Origin: Limnomonas spitsbergensis | Taxonomy: Eukaryota > Chlorophyta > Chlorophyceae > Chlamydomonadales | Direction of reading: 5' to 3' | DNA: 64,000 bases | Assembly: GCA_037349105.1 (NCBI GenBank) | Contig: JAYJMM010000041.1 | Location: 9,050,501-9,114,500 of the forward strand | Notes under the pieces: generated by a model | What the model saw: only the letters and a program-made list of their open reading frames with translations | The model's database searches: none | What the model was told of the DNA's origin: nothing | In this document: positions 10,920 to 23,300 of the stretch, piece after piece | How the letters are laid out: every line of letters begins with the position of its first letter | How positions within the stretch are numbered: position 1 is the first letter of the stretch | Program-made: the position numbers and the translations under genes

Positions 10920-12075
10920 GGTGCCTTTGGCTGCCGCGTTGCAGCGTGTCCGCCGCATGGCCTTCAAGGTGTGCAACGCATGCAGCCAACTACCGTGATG
11001 TGGTGTGGGCCATCAATCACGTCATTTTTTTTTTATTCGTTTATTTTAAATTCGTCAGGCCGCGGCATTGCCTCAAGAGCAGAATGCAGTCCAGCTTCCT
11101 TCAACATCTGCGCCAAGCTGCATGGCTACTTGCGTACGCTTTAAGCTGGGGGGGCATGAGGGAGCAGATCCAGCCGTTACAACTAGGTTGGTGGCAGCGT
11201 ACGTACGACTTCGCTTCTATGCAATGCAGCGGTCGCACCAGCAGCACAGCAAGACAGCTCACTCATGGCGGCAACCATGGCGGCCGACATGCAACTCGCA
11301 GTCAAGCAGGGCACCGGAGGCCCCAATTGGTACAGTGAATTGCTAACTGCCTTGTCAGAGGAGCTAGAGCTGGGATCAGCCATCCCTGGCAAACTGCGTC
11401 AGACAGCGACTGACCTATAGCCGCTACCTGTCACACAGGTGCTAGCGCTAGTTGATTCAGCCATTCAGCTTGCAGCGTGCGCACGAACTTGAGGCTGCGG
11501 CTTGGCGCCGTCAGCACGGCTGACACTAGAGGATGGCACAGCGGTCAGCAGCGTGACAGACGTTGAGACTGCTTGCGATGTTGGGCTAGGGGAGACGGCG
11601 AGCATGTGGAGGAAGCATTGCATGTCACAACGCTTCCTTCACATGGAGGAAGTATTGCATCCAACGTGCAAGAGCGGGGATGGGCAGGTTCCCCGAGTGG
11701 TGCTAGAGATTCTTCAAGTTGTACCGGGGCAGGACTGGGGTGGACGACCTGGCTTTTGTGGAAGACGTGGTAGATATTGTTGAGGCGTAGGCGTTTTCAG
11801 AGGCTGGAGCTTACTGTTTCTTTTCCAACATTTTTTTTGTCCCTAAACTTTATTTCCCACTCTTCCTTTTTTCTGCCTTTTTTTTTCCAACCCCTCAATT
11901 AGGCGCCCACTCGGCCGAGTCATTTTATGCAGGGCCCATACGTGTTACGTTTTTGCCCGTAAGTGTGCACTGCATGCAGCACTTACGTGTACTTGTCCCA
12001 CTTAACCCTTCACTCATATTGCAGCATGCAACTGGCAGAGGAGATCCGGTCACCACTAAACTGAGCACTGGTGTC
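10920..12075 (+). mobile_element. LINE-like element 3' portion, copy d
   Basis: Broken plus-strand coding sequence includes the peptide RGDGEHVEEALHV at 11590-11630. The C-terminal block FFKLYRGRTGVDDLAFVEDV then VDIVEA and a stop lies at about 11705-11790. It is followed by a T-rich tail and the terminal block TTAGGCGCCCACTCGGCCGA. This is the best preserved version of the family C-terminus. Frameshifts separate the blocks, so the copy is dead. Confidence 0.45.
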
Positions 12076-12174
12076 CCCTTATAAATTGCCATGCATTCTG
12101 GCTGCTCATCTGCATGCTTTACCTGAATTTTTGTGCTGAATTTCACCCCCTTCTATCCTTTAGGTGGCATTTTG

Positions 12175-12600
12175 ACTGGTTGGCGCGGTGAGCACAGCCG
12201 ACACTAGATGATGGCGCAATGATCATTGCCCCAACATCAAGGCGTTACTTACTGAGCGGGGTGTGCTGGTCCCCAGATCAGTGCTATAGACTGCCACCAG
12301 CTTTACCGGGGTCACAGGCAGGGGTCCCAGGCAGGGGTGGCAGGCACGGGAGGCCCTGGCTTTTGTGGAACATGTAGTTGAGCTTGTTGAAGGCTAGTCT
12401 CTTCAGGGCAGGGGTCACGGTTTGCCTGACCTCTTTGCTGTTGTTCGTCTTGGCATGTCAAATTTGGCAGGTCAAATTTCTTTCCCATCTTTCCTCAGGA
12501 CTGACTTCTCCCTTGGATTTTCCTACCTGGCTTTTTGTCTGCCGTGTGGCCGAATTTTATTTAAGCAGGTCCCACAGGTGTCACCTCATTAACTGGTTGG
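12175..12600 (+). mobile_element. LINE-like 3' end, copy e
   Basis: Begins with a segment matching copy d (GAGCACAGCCGACACTAGATG versus GTCAGCACGGCTGACACTAGA), then EALAFVEHVVELVEG followed by a stop, then a T-rich tail. It lies directly behind copy d in the same orientation. Confidence 0.4.
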
Positions 12601-13540
12601 GGACATCAGCCGTTTAGAGGGAATGGATTCACCCGGATTTTAGTCATGGACGGCCCCAATGCCAGGTCAGATCTTGACACTAAATTTGCATTCCTTCAGG
12701 CCTTCGTGTGAAAAAGACATGACTATGCTCCAGTTGTTGAGGACCCGTGATTTTCTGGTGATCTGGATGTATTTAAATGCCAAAATATGCTGGTGTAACC
12801 ACTAAGGGCCAAATCCAAAACAGCACGTCCCGATCAGACATGATTCTGATTGAATTGAGACCCCTGCTCCTGGGGTTCCCTGGGACAGATAGGCAAGCAC
12901 GGTACCGGTATGTGTCGAGCTTGACCTGCAGCGTGATAAAATCCGCGGGATCAGGAAATGGCCAGAAGGGATCGGTTCGAGAGTCCTGGGGTAAAGAAAT
13001 GGACCACGGCTGCAATTTTGTCACGAGGGACCAGTGATCCAGAAGTGTTTGAGGTATCACGAGCGGACTGATGAAGGAATAGGGCCAATCAGGTGGAGCC
13101 AATCATGCCCCCCCCCATGGTGCTGATGAGAACTGCCAGCCATGCACCTTGGAAGCCAGCAGACTCGCGCAACAGACTGCCAAGTGCGATTTGTATGACT
13201 GGGGTGGGTTCGGGGTTTTGTCTCTTATTCCGTAACCATAACACATTGTGACGTCTCCTCTATCAGATGACTAGGTGGCCTTATTCGGTACTGTGTGATA
13301 CAGGCATTTACATACATGCCGCTATCCTGCAAAGTGCGCCATCACTCCGGGGTGGTTGAATCTACCTACTTCGTCGCCAAAAGGAGTGACTCAGCGACGC
13401 CTCGGCAAATCCGCGTCAGGTCGAGACGACGACCCTGCTGTGGGATGACCTGATGCCCCCAGAGGGCGTCATAAATGGCAGGCAAACTCTTCGTTCTCGT
13501 CAGATTGGATCTGCCTGCAGCCATGGGCAGGCTAGGTACG
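12600..13540. other. No gene recognised
   Basis: Short overlapping frames on both strands; no domain, splice pattern or repeat family recognised. Confidence 0.35.
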
Positions 13541-13705
13541 TGGGAGGGCAGGGTAGGGCAGGGCAGGACAGGGCAGGGCAGGGCAGGGCTGGGCAGGACA
13601 GGGCAGGACAGGGCTGGGCTGGACAGGGCTGGGCTGGGCAGGGTAGGGCAAGACAGGGCAGGGATGGGCAGGGCTGTGCTGGGTAGGGCAGGGCAGGGCA
13701 GACGC
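13540..13705. repeat. GGGCA/GGACA pentamer minisatellite
   Basis: Plus strand is a run of GGGCAGGGCA, GGACA and GGGCT pentamers. All frames stay open because no stop can form, so the overlapping 130-290-aa frames are artefacts. A related CCCTG pentamer run occurs inside intron 5 of the gene at 26144-31749 (29033-29100). Confidence 0.75.
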
Positions 13706-13859
13706 TGTCCTCTGACAGCGGACCAGGGGGGCGCATGTTGCGTTGTTATACTGTTTAGGAAAATGGGTTTCAAAACCCTGAACCTTAATCCCGGAACTCA
13801 TGGGCACAGCGTTGCACTTAGGGGCTACCATGGGTGGACCCAAAACAGTGACAGTTGGA

Positions 13860-14060
13860 CAGCCTGTCTGTCACCTTTGCCAAACAAGCCTCAGCAATTG
13901 CAGAGGCTGCACGAGGAGATGGGTGGGCTGTGGGAGGAGCTGCAGTACAGCGCCCTCACTGGTAGGGAAGGTGCCAGCGCGGTGGACGCCGAGGCCGGGG
14001 CAGTCTTGGGGTGCAGGGTGCCCGAGCTTGAGGCCTTGCTGCAGGTGCATGCACTTGGGG
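13860..14060 (+). other. Possible coding remnant (coiled-coil-like)
   Basis: The plus frame reads PNKPQQLQRLHEEMGGLWEE and later VPELEALLQVHALGGG, a Glu/Leu/Gln-rich helix-like peptide with no stop for about 200 bp outside the minisatellite. It may be a fragment of a transposable-element protein similar in style to the one near 39370-39460. No family is recognised. Confidence 0.25.
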
Positions 14061-14269
14061 GGGGGAGGATGCATATCGTGACTAGTTTGTGTGTGTTTGT
14101 AACTTTGAGCCTAACCAGGCCAGACGGTTGGCTTCCTTTATTAACTATTCAGAGCATTGCATTTGCATCAAGGCGAGAGATATGGGCAGAGCAAGGCTGG
14201 CGCACTCCCTCGCCTCCCTGCTCTTCACACGATTTTGTGTTTCACTCCTTCCCTCTCGGCACATCATTG

Positions 14270-14412
14270 TCCTACGCCATCCCCTCTCCTCATGCAGTTC
14301 CTCTTCGTAGTGCAGCCTTACGCCCTCCCCTCTCCTCATACAGTTCCCCTTTGTAGTGCAGCCCTGTGCCATCCCCTCTCCTTATACAGTTCCTCTTTGT
14401 AGTGCAGCCCGC
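14270..14412. repeat. Tandem repeat, about 54 bp x 2.6
   Basis: Units read (C/T)GCCATCCCCTCTCCTCAT-CAGTTCC-CTT(T/C)GTAGTGCAGCC. Three successive copies at 14270, 14325 and 14370 differ at a few positions. Confidence 0.65.
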
Positions 14413-14899
14413 CTCTCCCTGCGCATGAACGATTCCTACCCCTTTCGCCCAGTCGGTCCCGGCCTGCATACCCTCTGCACATCAGCACTGATCTTCCCCT
14501 TCATGGAGCGAGAAAGGCCGATTTTGTCGGCCCAGAGGCGGGTGGCTCTGCGGACCAGGTCCCTCTAAAAAACGCATAGCTGAGGTGTAAGGGTCGAGCT
14601 GCATGATGAGAGTGTGAGCCATGTCATGGATCATGGGAAGGGATGTGTGTGTGTGTGCATTATGGCCGCTGTGTGCCATGGTCGGGCCGAAGACTTCAGA
14701 ACAGAAATTTGCCTCAAGACTTGGATGTGCCTTGCTCGTTTAAAGTAGAGCCTTAAGTCGTAGATATGACGTTGTACAAACATATCCCTGTTGTCGAGAA
14801 CTGCCTTCTCTGGGAGGATCTGGGGAATTAAAAGTATGCTTTTTATTTGAGGAGGTGTTTTCCTTTTTTTGCTTTCGGTCAGGCTATAATATAAACTTA

Positions 14900-15235
14900 G
14901 GGGAACCTTCACACTGCTCTTCCTTTTGAGGGATGGTTACTTGGCGTCATTTTGTCCCTCTCCCTTTTCTTTTCCCCTTCTGGCATAAGTTTCGTACTGC
15001 CAACTGACTTTCGGGCGCCCATTTCTTGTGTAGTGCCATGAAGTGTAATTATATTGACGTGTAATTATATTGGCTCATGGAATAGGCGTTTGCGCGCACC
15101 TGCCTCACAATTCCCTTCACTCATAATGTAGCATTTCAGTGCATGCCTGACCCACTTCACCCTTCGCTTATGTAGCATGAAGCTGGCAGAGGAACCCCGG
15201 GGATCACCCAGCGGAGCAGAGGTATGTGGCCATGT
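14900..15235 (+). mobile_element. LINE-like 3' tail, copy h (tail only)
   Basis: T-rich tail with TTTTCTTTTCCCCTT, then CGGGCGCCCATTTCTTGTG, then CCCTTCACTCATAATGTAGCAT and AGCTGGCAGAGGA. This order matches the end of copy d (11820-12065). No coding part is preserved. Confidence 0.35.
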
Positions 15236-15564
15236 ACCGCGCTTAGTCCCAGTCATGATGGAATGATCGTTGATGTTGGTTGTTGGCTGGGAACCAAGAT
15301 ACCCACAAAAAATGTGCACACCGTAATTCGTATCTTGCGATGAAAACAGTATACATATATGCAAAATATTCAATGCGTGCTTGAATGCTAAGGTTTAATA
15401 GTCTAAGAAACATCGGTTGAGTTATGATTTCATGCAAATCTAGTTACAAATCAGATAACAATAGCCAAAATATCCGTTACTGCCGAAGACATTGGAAAAT
15501 CCCTGGCAATATGAATTCCAAAGGATTTGAAATATCCCTCGGCTGACATCAACACAACTGAGTC

Positions 15565-17472
15565 TTACAGAGGAATCTTGCAGCACACTAGTTGCGTCAG
15601 AATTTCCTGTCGGATCTTGTTAATATCACTCATGCCGAAGTCGAAGGTGGCTGCGCCCTTGCCAAGCAGATCAGCAAACCTATAAAGGGTACAAACACAC
15701 AAATGTTTCAATATGGTCATAATTTTCAATATCGACACAACTTGAATTGCCCCCTCCGCATAATCTGACCTCTCATGACCATGGGCCTCTGGGCTCATGA
15801 CATGCCCCCTCTAGGCCATGCTCCCTTTACTCCAAAGGGCCGGACCAGGCCCAATTAGTGTAAACAATAAGCAACAGTCCGAGACAACTCACTTCAAGCA
15901 GAAGACCCCGCAATCCACTGTATTGGTTTGTTGTGGGACCTTCGGGAAGATTCGTTGCCAGTTTGACATGTCAACCTCCTCACGACCTTTTGACTTGTAT
16001 TCTTCTTTCATCCATGTTGCCAAGCATTCCAAAACATTCTTGTCTCGCTGACACGGAGGCTTGCCGAACTGTTATGTTCAAATCATGCAACACACTTAAA
16101 TGCTTCCAGTGACGATGTTTATAACCCGTTCAAGTAACCAAACATTATAATTTCAGGATGAGTACATATTTGTGTCAGTCCTGTGCATTAGGGTGGAAGT
16201 GACCTAGACATGTCGTAAACCAGAGGGTGATACTTGGTGATACTCACATCCATGGAGTTGTACAAGGATAACTGTTTTTTCTTCTGGTCTATCTCTGCCA
16301 GTGTCCGGTGGCTATTGGAGTTGTTGATGATGAAAACGAGCTTCTCAACCTTCAGAATGTTTGTTTCCTCCTGAAAACATCAGTTACATTCAATCATGTA
16401 GTCATGACGCATGATTTTCACGAGACTGTTGTGCTACAACTTGTTTTAAGCATCCGTGTATGCATACCAGGATAACTGACTAGGAACATGAAAGCCCAGA
16501 GGCGATGCACCTACCTTGCCAGCCGCACGAAGCCTCTCGGGCAGGGTCCATTATTTTACATTTGCGTAGACGTAAGCGTAGCCCTTCGGAGTGGCAAGAT
16601 GATCGGGAGAGAGGCTTGAGAAGAAAAAAGTGTTGAAGAAAAAGGTGTTGAACCCCACATCGCTGAGTTGTTGCCTGTCCTGTAAGAGTAATGGTTATAA
16701 TCAAGGAAAGCTGGACCAATCATTCAAGACACAAAATAACTTACCTCCAGGAGCAGGGCATATAAATTCATGATCTCGTCATTGAGCTGACACCTCGAAT
16801 TGTTCAGATCGTCCCAAGGTGGCGAGGCTGGGACCTCTTGAAGCCTCTGCAATGATTTTCTGGTGATGTCATAGTTCTTATAGCTTATTGCTTTCTCTGC
16901 TAGAAATGTTTTCTTTGCTTCCTCAAATAGATTTTCGTCGCTGAGGAACACCCAGTCTTCGATGGCACCACAAATCGTCTCAGGGCCCACATCGGCACTA
17001 AGAATTAAGCGTGCTGCATCGCTGAGTAGCTTAGGGTACCGCTGGATGACTTCCGTCAAAATCTCCGATGGGGTCAAGTCTTGTTTCTCGAGACACTGTG
17101 TGATGAACATTTCCGCTGTTCCCTGTGGAAACACAATGGGCGCTCGGGCTGAGAGAGTGTTTCAGAGAGTGCATGTTTGACCTGTTCCCTTTATTATCTC
17201 ATCATGCACGTTTAGAATTAGACTGGTGGTGCTAAGGGTTAGCCAGCTCATGGGGGCCATACTTGGTCAAGTTTAACATCTCGTCGCGACCCTAAATCCT
17301 CACATACCATCAAAACACAGTTAGAAATATAACATCACGTGTGGATGATATGTAATACCTGCTGATTTCCCACAATCGGGCTGTCAGGAATCTCGACTCT
17401 TGACCAGGGGTGACATCCCGCTCGTGGGCTCCCAGTATTATCACCAAGGAAATGACCGGTAATGAACACATC
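15565..17472 (-). pseudogene. ULP1/SENP-type (C48) cysteine protease gene, in-frame stop
   Basis: Six minus-strand exons join in phase: 17472-17359, 17122-16745, 16679-16515, 16370-16248, 16047-15893 and 15679-15565 (1050 bp, ending in TAA). The C48 fold is recognisable in order: QLNDEIMNLYALLL, VGFNTFFF, YAYVYANVK then WT, KLVFIINNSNSHRTLAEID, QTNTVDCGVFCLK, and the C-terminal FADLLGKG region. Such enzymes cleave SUMO or other ubiquitin-like modifiers. The catalytic Cys (DCGVF) and upstream Gln region are present. The His is followed by Arg instead of the usual Trp, and the expected Asp of the YDS element is Asn (LYNS). A TAA at 16553-16551 falls where Arg or Gln is expected. An alternative donor just before it could bypass the stop but would delete conserved residues. 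A start upstream of the first exon was not found; it may be fused to the neighbouring methyltransferase gene. Confidence 0.7.
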
Positions 17473-17723
17473 CTACATCACATAACAGCACCACTCATAT
17501 GTTGAATACATTGTGAATTCAGATTAGTCATTTCTCATATGTCTCAGGATATATATGTCAGCAGAAATTGTGTTCGAGATAAACAACAACTAGGGATCTT
17601 GTCACATTGAAGTCAGCATCCACATGAGATGTGACAAGTGAAGCTAAGGAGGGCGAGACACGCATCACAACTTGTGGTCCACTATTATTAAAATTTCAAA
17701 TCAGAGGACCAGCCTTAACATGT

Positions 17724-20011
17724 TCAATGGTGCCTAAGTTTGTCAGCCTGAAACTTTTGCTCCTTCAATATGGACTTGACATCTTTGCTGTTGAAGACAG
17801 GCAAGGATGACAATTCCAAGACCTTTGTAGAACACAGAGGGAGGGGGTAGGGTTTAGCGAAAGTGTAAGCCTGAAGCCTCTCGTTGCGCCCCCCTGACAT
17901 CTTGACCGTAATGGGCGAGCCCACCATGCGAACAAAGCCAAATCTCCGGGCCGCCATAGCAGCTTCCATCTGCTCACTCAAAGGTGCAGAACTATTGACA
18001 TCTACCCAGCGAAAATGCTGGACGATGGTTACAATCCTCGCTGTCCTCGACTTTTGGAAGACGTCGCCAACAGCTCGCTCGTCAACACCGTTGAAACCTT
18101 GCCAACACGCAAGGATGTGCGTCGCCGGCTCAATGCTGGAGATGTTGCTGACACTTTCACAAATGGTGATAGGCAGCTTCCTTTCTGGTAGAAAAGCCTC
18201 GATTACGTCAACCTTCTTTGCCTCTCGCATCTTTATCATGGTCATACTGATCAAAGACTCAGCCTTTTGGCACTTCAGACCATCATACTCGACGCCGTAT
18301 GCAGCTTTGGCACCTTCGCCTATTGCATGCATCAGAAACCGGCTCAAGCCAGACCCGATGTCTAATACTGTGCTGTCGGTGTCAAACATGGTGAGACGAG
18401 TCCATAGCATTAAAATGTCTGTAGTCCCGGCTAGGGTCAGGGTGCCGTAGGTTCCGCCAGACCCATTGCCACCACCGAGTAAGTCTTCACAGACACTCAT
18501 GTTGTTGAATAGTGTAGATTGAAGTGCACTTTTCTACGCACAGAAATTAACATGTATTTGTCATGAGAGAACACATGCAAGGACCACAATTTAAAGAACT
18601 CAGACGGTGTATGTCAACTCAGATACCCTAAACTATAAACACAGTGTGCACATCCTAAGCAATATAGCATAACTACTTTTTGTGATGATTGGTCTTCATA
18701 ATCACAATCAGTCTGTATCATAATCAGTATTTTGTTGTAGCCAGTTTCCAGTAGCTTTACTTGCGCCTTTCATTTACAAGAACTTCATTCCTCTGAAGTG
18801 CCTTCACAGACACCTCATAAAAGGTGTGTACATCAAAGATTTAAACACCATGTCAATATATTTCTATGGGCACAAAGCAGAATTTCCATGTTCAATCTTG
18901 AAAAATAAATGCAAGGAAATAATGTATTCGCTGGTGAAAGACAAGAACGTTCATACTAACGGTATCTAGCAAGTCGGTAACGCATTTATCTCCGCCCTCT
19001 TTTTCTCGGACAATTTTGCCGCATGAATCATGGACGCAGACCTAAAGGGTGCCGACTGATGCCTGGCAGCGGGATGTACGAGAACACTTTCAACCGACGG
19101 TTTTGCAGTCAGTTGCTTTGCCATCTCAAGGTTTCCGCTCCTGACATATTTTTTTATCAACTCCTTGAATACTGACTGGCTCTCAGGTATGCACCCGATG
19201 TAAGCCTCCCATTGTTTTCTTTCGCGTTGAATTTCCCGTTGGGATGCAACGACACTATTCGCTTCGCTGGCTAGCTGGCTGGCAGGATGATAGGAGCTTG
19301 TCCCAATCCCGGCGCTCATTTGTGGATGTGGACGAACATCTGAACCCTGCATTGGTAATTACACGAGTAACTACCATTGCCGACATATTTTATAATATAA
19401 ACAAGTTGCCATGAGCTTTTAATTTGTAGACAATGACCGCTCAATGTCTTAGACTTTGCACATGCAAGTGTGTGACAATTCATGCCATAAATAAATATAA
19501 TGTTGCTTTCAACCTTTCATGCCGTAAAATGTCTGAGATCAGATTACCGTTCCAGACATGAGTACACAAAATAACGCGCATACAACGAGGTGCCAAATCT
19601 GCCATACATAAACTAAGCTCAGTGCGTTATGTTACATGGCACGTAATGAAACGAGACCCCGAATACTTAAGAAAACACCAAACCCACCTGTCCTCGATCA
19701 CTGCCCGCTGCCTCATCGCCGGGTGTTGCCTGGGCGCCTGATGCAGCCTAGGCGCGCGTTGCAGCCTGGGCGCTCGATGCAGCCTGGGCGCCCTTAGCTG
19801 CCTGGGCGCTCGATGCAGCCTGGGCGCCCTTAGCTGCCTGGGCGCTCGATGCAGCCTGGGCGCCCTTAGCTGCCTGGGCGCTCGATGCAGCCTGGGCGCC
19901 CTTAGCTGCCTGGGCGCTCGATGCAGCCTGGGCGCCGTTAGCTGCCTGGGCGCTCGATGCAGCCTGGGCACCCTTAGCTGCCTGGGCGCCCGATGCAGCC
20001 TGGGCACCCAT
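17724..20011 (-). pseudogene. SAM-dependent methyltransferase-like gene with repeat N-terminus, in-frame stop
   Basis: The last exon (18533-17724) encodes a class I Rossmann methyltransferase. Motif I is TVLDIGSGLSRFLMHAIGEG and the acidic SAM-ribose loop is AAYGVEYDGLKC, followed by CWQGFNGVDERAVGDVF. The order resembles DOT1-like lysine methyltransferases, but I cannot assign a substrate. An exon at 19346 onward (GSDVRPHPQMSAGIG, then a charged helix) and a small one ending at about 18952 (DSCGKIVREKEGGDKCVTDL, phase-compatible with KSALQSTLFNN) lie upstream. The junction between these two is unresolved. The N-terminal exon (20011-19688) is a 12-residue Ala/Gln repeat. One unit has TAG (19750-19748) exactly where all others have CAG, so the gene is probably dead or read through. 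It is next to, and co-oriented with, the ULP1-like gene. Confidence 0.55.
19750..20010. repeat. 36-bp coding tandem repeat (about 7 units)
   Basis: The minus strand repeats GGCGCCCAGGCTGCATCGAG with CGCCCAGGCAGCTAAG to give the dodecapeptide SSAQAAKGAQAA. Units are nearly identical, with single-base differences (AAN for AAK in one). It forms the low-complexity N-terminus of the methyltransferase-like gene. Confidence 0.8.
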
Positions 20012-20064
20012 TGTTGTCACAATGCCCGGGGTAACCTCAGCGCCCGGTGGTGCCCTAGACCCTT

Positions 20065-20305
20065 GGTTCAATGAATGTGTGCTAACGGCCCCGCTGTTTG
20101 CAGTCCCATGAATGTGTGCTAGCGGCCCCGTTGTGCGCAGTCCCATGCATGTGTGGTGGCTGCCCCGCTGTTTGCAGTTCCATGTTTGTGTGCTAGCGGC
20201 CCCACTGTTTGCAGTCCCATGTATGTGTGCTAGCGGCCCCGTTGTTTGCAGTCCCATGTATGTGTGCTAGCGGCCCCGCTGTGCGCAGTCCCATGTATGT
20301 GCGGC
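20065..20305. repeat. 37-bp tandem repeat (about 6 units)
   Basis: Unit core GTGTGCTAGCGGCCCCG(C/T)TGT with TTGCAGTCCCATGTAT. It lies directly upstream (minus-strand sense) of the coding 36-bp repeat. Two variant units have TGCGCAGT in place of TTTGCAGT. Confidence 0.75.
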
Positions 20306-20344
20306 TTCTTACCATAGTTCAGTATCAGGTCATGCCATGGTAAG

Positions 20345-23300
20345 AGCTGTCCCCCCTCTCCACAGCACACTCTCACCCCCTCAGCCACCAGTCCCCCCTC
20401 TCCACAGCGCACTCTGACCTCCTCCGCCACCAGCCCCCCCTCCCCCCATCGCATTCTGACCTCCTCCGCCACCAGACCCCCTCCCCCGAGCGCACTCTGA
20501 CCTCCTCTCCTACCAAGCCCCCCTCCCCCAGCGCACCTTGACCTCCTCCGCCACTTGTCTTCCTTCCCCCAGCGCACTCTTAACCTCCTCCGCCAGCATA
20601 GCCAGCAGTCCCCCCTCCCCCCAGCACATTCCGACCTCCTCCGCCACCAGACCCCCCTCCCCCAGCGCACTCTGACCTCCTCCCCCACCTGTCTCCGCTC
20701 CCTCCAGCGCATTTTGACCACCTCCACCACCAGACCCCCCCCCCCCCTCTGCACACTCTGACCTCCAGTCCTCCGCCACCAGTCCCCCTTCCCCCCAGCG
20801 CACTCTGACCTCCTCCGCCACCAAGCCCCCCTCCCCCCAGCGCACCCGGACCTCCTCCGCCACTTGTCTTCCCTCCCCCCTACGCACTCTGAAATCCTCC
20901 ACCAGCAGTCCCACCTCCCCCAAGTGCACTCTGACCTCCTTCGCCACCAAGCCCCCCTCCCCCCAACGCACTCTGACCTCCTCGGCCACCAAGCCACCCT
21001 CCCCCCAACGCACTCTGAACTCCCCGCAAGCAGCCCCCTCTCCCCCGAGCGCACTCTTGACCTCCTCCGCCACCAGTCCCCCCTCCCCCCAGCGCACTCC
21101 GACCTCCTCCGCCACCAGCCCACCCTCCACCCAACACACTCTGACCTCCTCCACCACCGGTCCCCCTCCCACCAACACACTCTGACCTCCTCTGCCTCCA
21201 GTCCCCCCTCCCCCAAGCGCACTCTGACCTCCTCCGCCACTAAGCCCCCCTCGACCCAGTGCACTCCTGTCTCCTCCGCCACCAAGCCCCCCTCTCCTCA
21301 GCGCACTCCGACCTCCTCCGCCACCAGCCCCCCCTCCCCCCGCGCACTCCAACCTCCCCGCCACCAAGCCCCCCTCCTACCAGCGCACTCTGACCTTCTC
21401 CACCACCAAACCCCCCTCCCCCAGCGCACTCCAACCCCCTCCACCACCAAACCCCCCTCCCCCAGCGCACTCCAACCCCCTCCACCACCAAGCCCCCCTC
21501 CTCCCAGCGCACTCGGACCTCCTCCGCCACGAGCCCACCTCCCCCATCGCACTCCTGTCTCCTCAACAACCCCCCCTCCCCCTCGCTCACTCCGACCTCC
21601 TCCGCCACCAGCCCCCCCTCCCCCGGCGCACTCCAACCTCCCCCGCCACCAGCCCCCCCTCCCCCAGCGCACTCTGACCTCCTCCACCACTTGTCTCCGC
21701 TCCCTCCAGCGCATTTTGACCACCTCCACCACCAGCCCCCCCCCCCCTCTGCACACTCTGACCTCCAGTCCTCCGCCACCAGTCCCCCTTCCCCCCAGCG
21801 CACTCTGACCTCCTCCGCCACCAAGCCCCCCTCCCCCCAGCGCACTCCGACCTCCTCCGCCACCAACCCACCCTCCCCCAGCGCACTTCTCCTGTCTCCT
21901 ACGCCACCAGCCCCCCCCCCCCCCCCAGCAAACTCTGACCTCCTCCGCCACCAGGCCCACCCTCCCGCCAGCGCACTCCAACCTCCTCCGCCACCAGCCC
22001 CCCATGCCTCCAGCGCACTCCAACCTCCTCCACCACCAGTCCCCCTCCCCCCAACACACTCTGACCTCCTCCACCACCAGTCCCCCTCCCCCCAACACAC
22101 TCTGATCTCCTCTGCCTCCAGTCCCCCCTCCCCCCAGCGCACTCTAAACTCCTCCGCCACTAAGCCCCCCTCGACCCAATGCACTCCTGTCTCCTCCGCC
22201 ACCAAGCCACCCTCTCCACAGCGCACTCCGACCTCCTCCGTCACCAAGCCCCCCTCCCCCCGTCGCACTTTGACCTCCTCCGCAACCAAGCCCCCCTCTC
22301 ACCAGCGCACTCCGACCTCCTCCGCCACCAGCCCCCCCTCCCCCAGCGCACTCCAACCTCCCTGCCACCAAGCCCCCCTCCTACCAGCGCACCCTGACAT
22401 CCTCCACCACCAAGCACCCCTCTCCCCAGCGCACTCCAACCCCCTCCACCACCAAGTCCCCCTCCCCCCAGCGCACTCCAACCCCCTCCACCACCAAGCC
22501 CCCCTCCCCCCAGCGCACTCCAACCTCCTCCACCACCAAGCCCCCCTCCCCCAGCGCACTCCAACCCCCTCCACCACCAAGCCCCCCTCCCCCCAGCGCA
22601 CTTCTCCGGTCTCGTACGCCACCAGCCCACCCTCCCCCCACCGCACTCTGACCTCCTCCGCCACCAGGCCCCCCCTACCGCGAGCGCAGTCCAACCGCCA
22701 CCGCCACCAGCCCCCCATGCCTCCAGCGCACTCCAACGTCCTCCGCCACCAGCCCCCCATCACCCAACACACTCTGACTTCCTCCACCACCGGTCCCCCT
22801 CCCACCAACACACTCTGACCATCTCTGCCTCCAGTCCCCCCTCCCCCAAGCGCACTCTGACCTCCTCCGCCACTAAGCCCCCCTCGACCTAGTGCACTCC
22901 TGTCTCCTCCGCCACCAAACCCCCCTCTCCACAGCGCACTCCGACCTCCTCCGTCACCAAGCCCCCCTCCCCCCGTCGCACTTTGACCTCCTCCGCAACC
23001 AAGCCCCCCTCTCACCAGCGCACTCCGACCTCCTCCGCCACCAGCCCCCCCTCCCCCAGCGCACTCCAACCTCCCTGCCACCAAGCCCCCCTCCTACCAG
23101 CGCACCCTGACATCCTCCACCACCAAGCACCCCTCTCCCCAGCGCACTCCAACCCCCTCCACCACCAAGTCCCCCTCCCCCCAGCGCACTCCAACCCCCT
23201 CCACCACCAAGCCCCCCTCCCCCCAGCGCACTCCAACCTCCTCCACCACCAAGCCCCCCTCTCCCCAGCGCACTCCAACCCCCTCCACCACCAAGTCCCC

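Noticed and set aside
13475..14356. 293-codon plus-strand frame
   Set aside because: Its first part is the GGGCA pentamer minisatellite and the remainder has no recognisable domain; the frame is a by-product of the repeat.
16551..19750. Stop-codon reassignment (TAA/TAG read as Gln)
   Set aside because: Histone H3 ends in TAA, and the other long genes have no internal TAA or TAG; single C-to-T mutations explain both stops.
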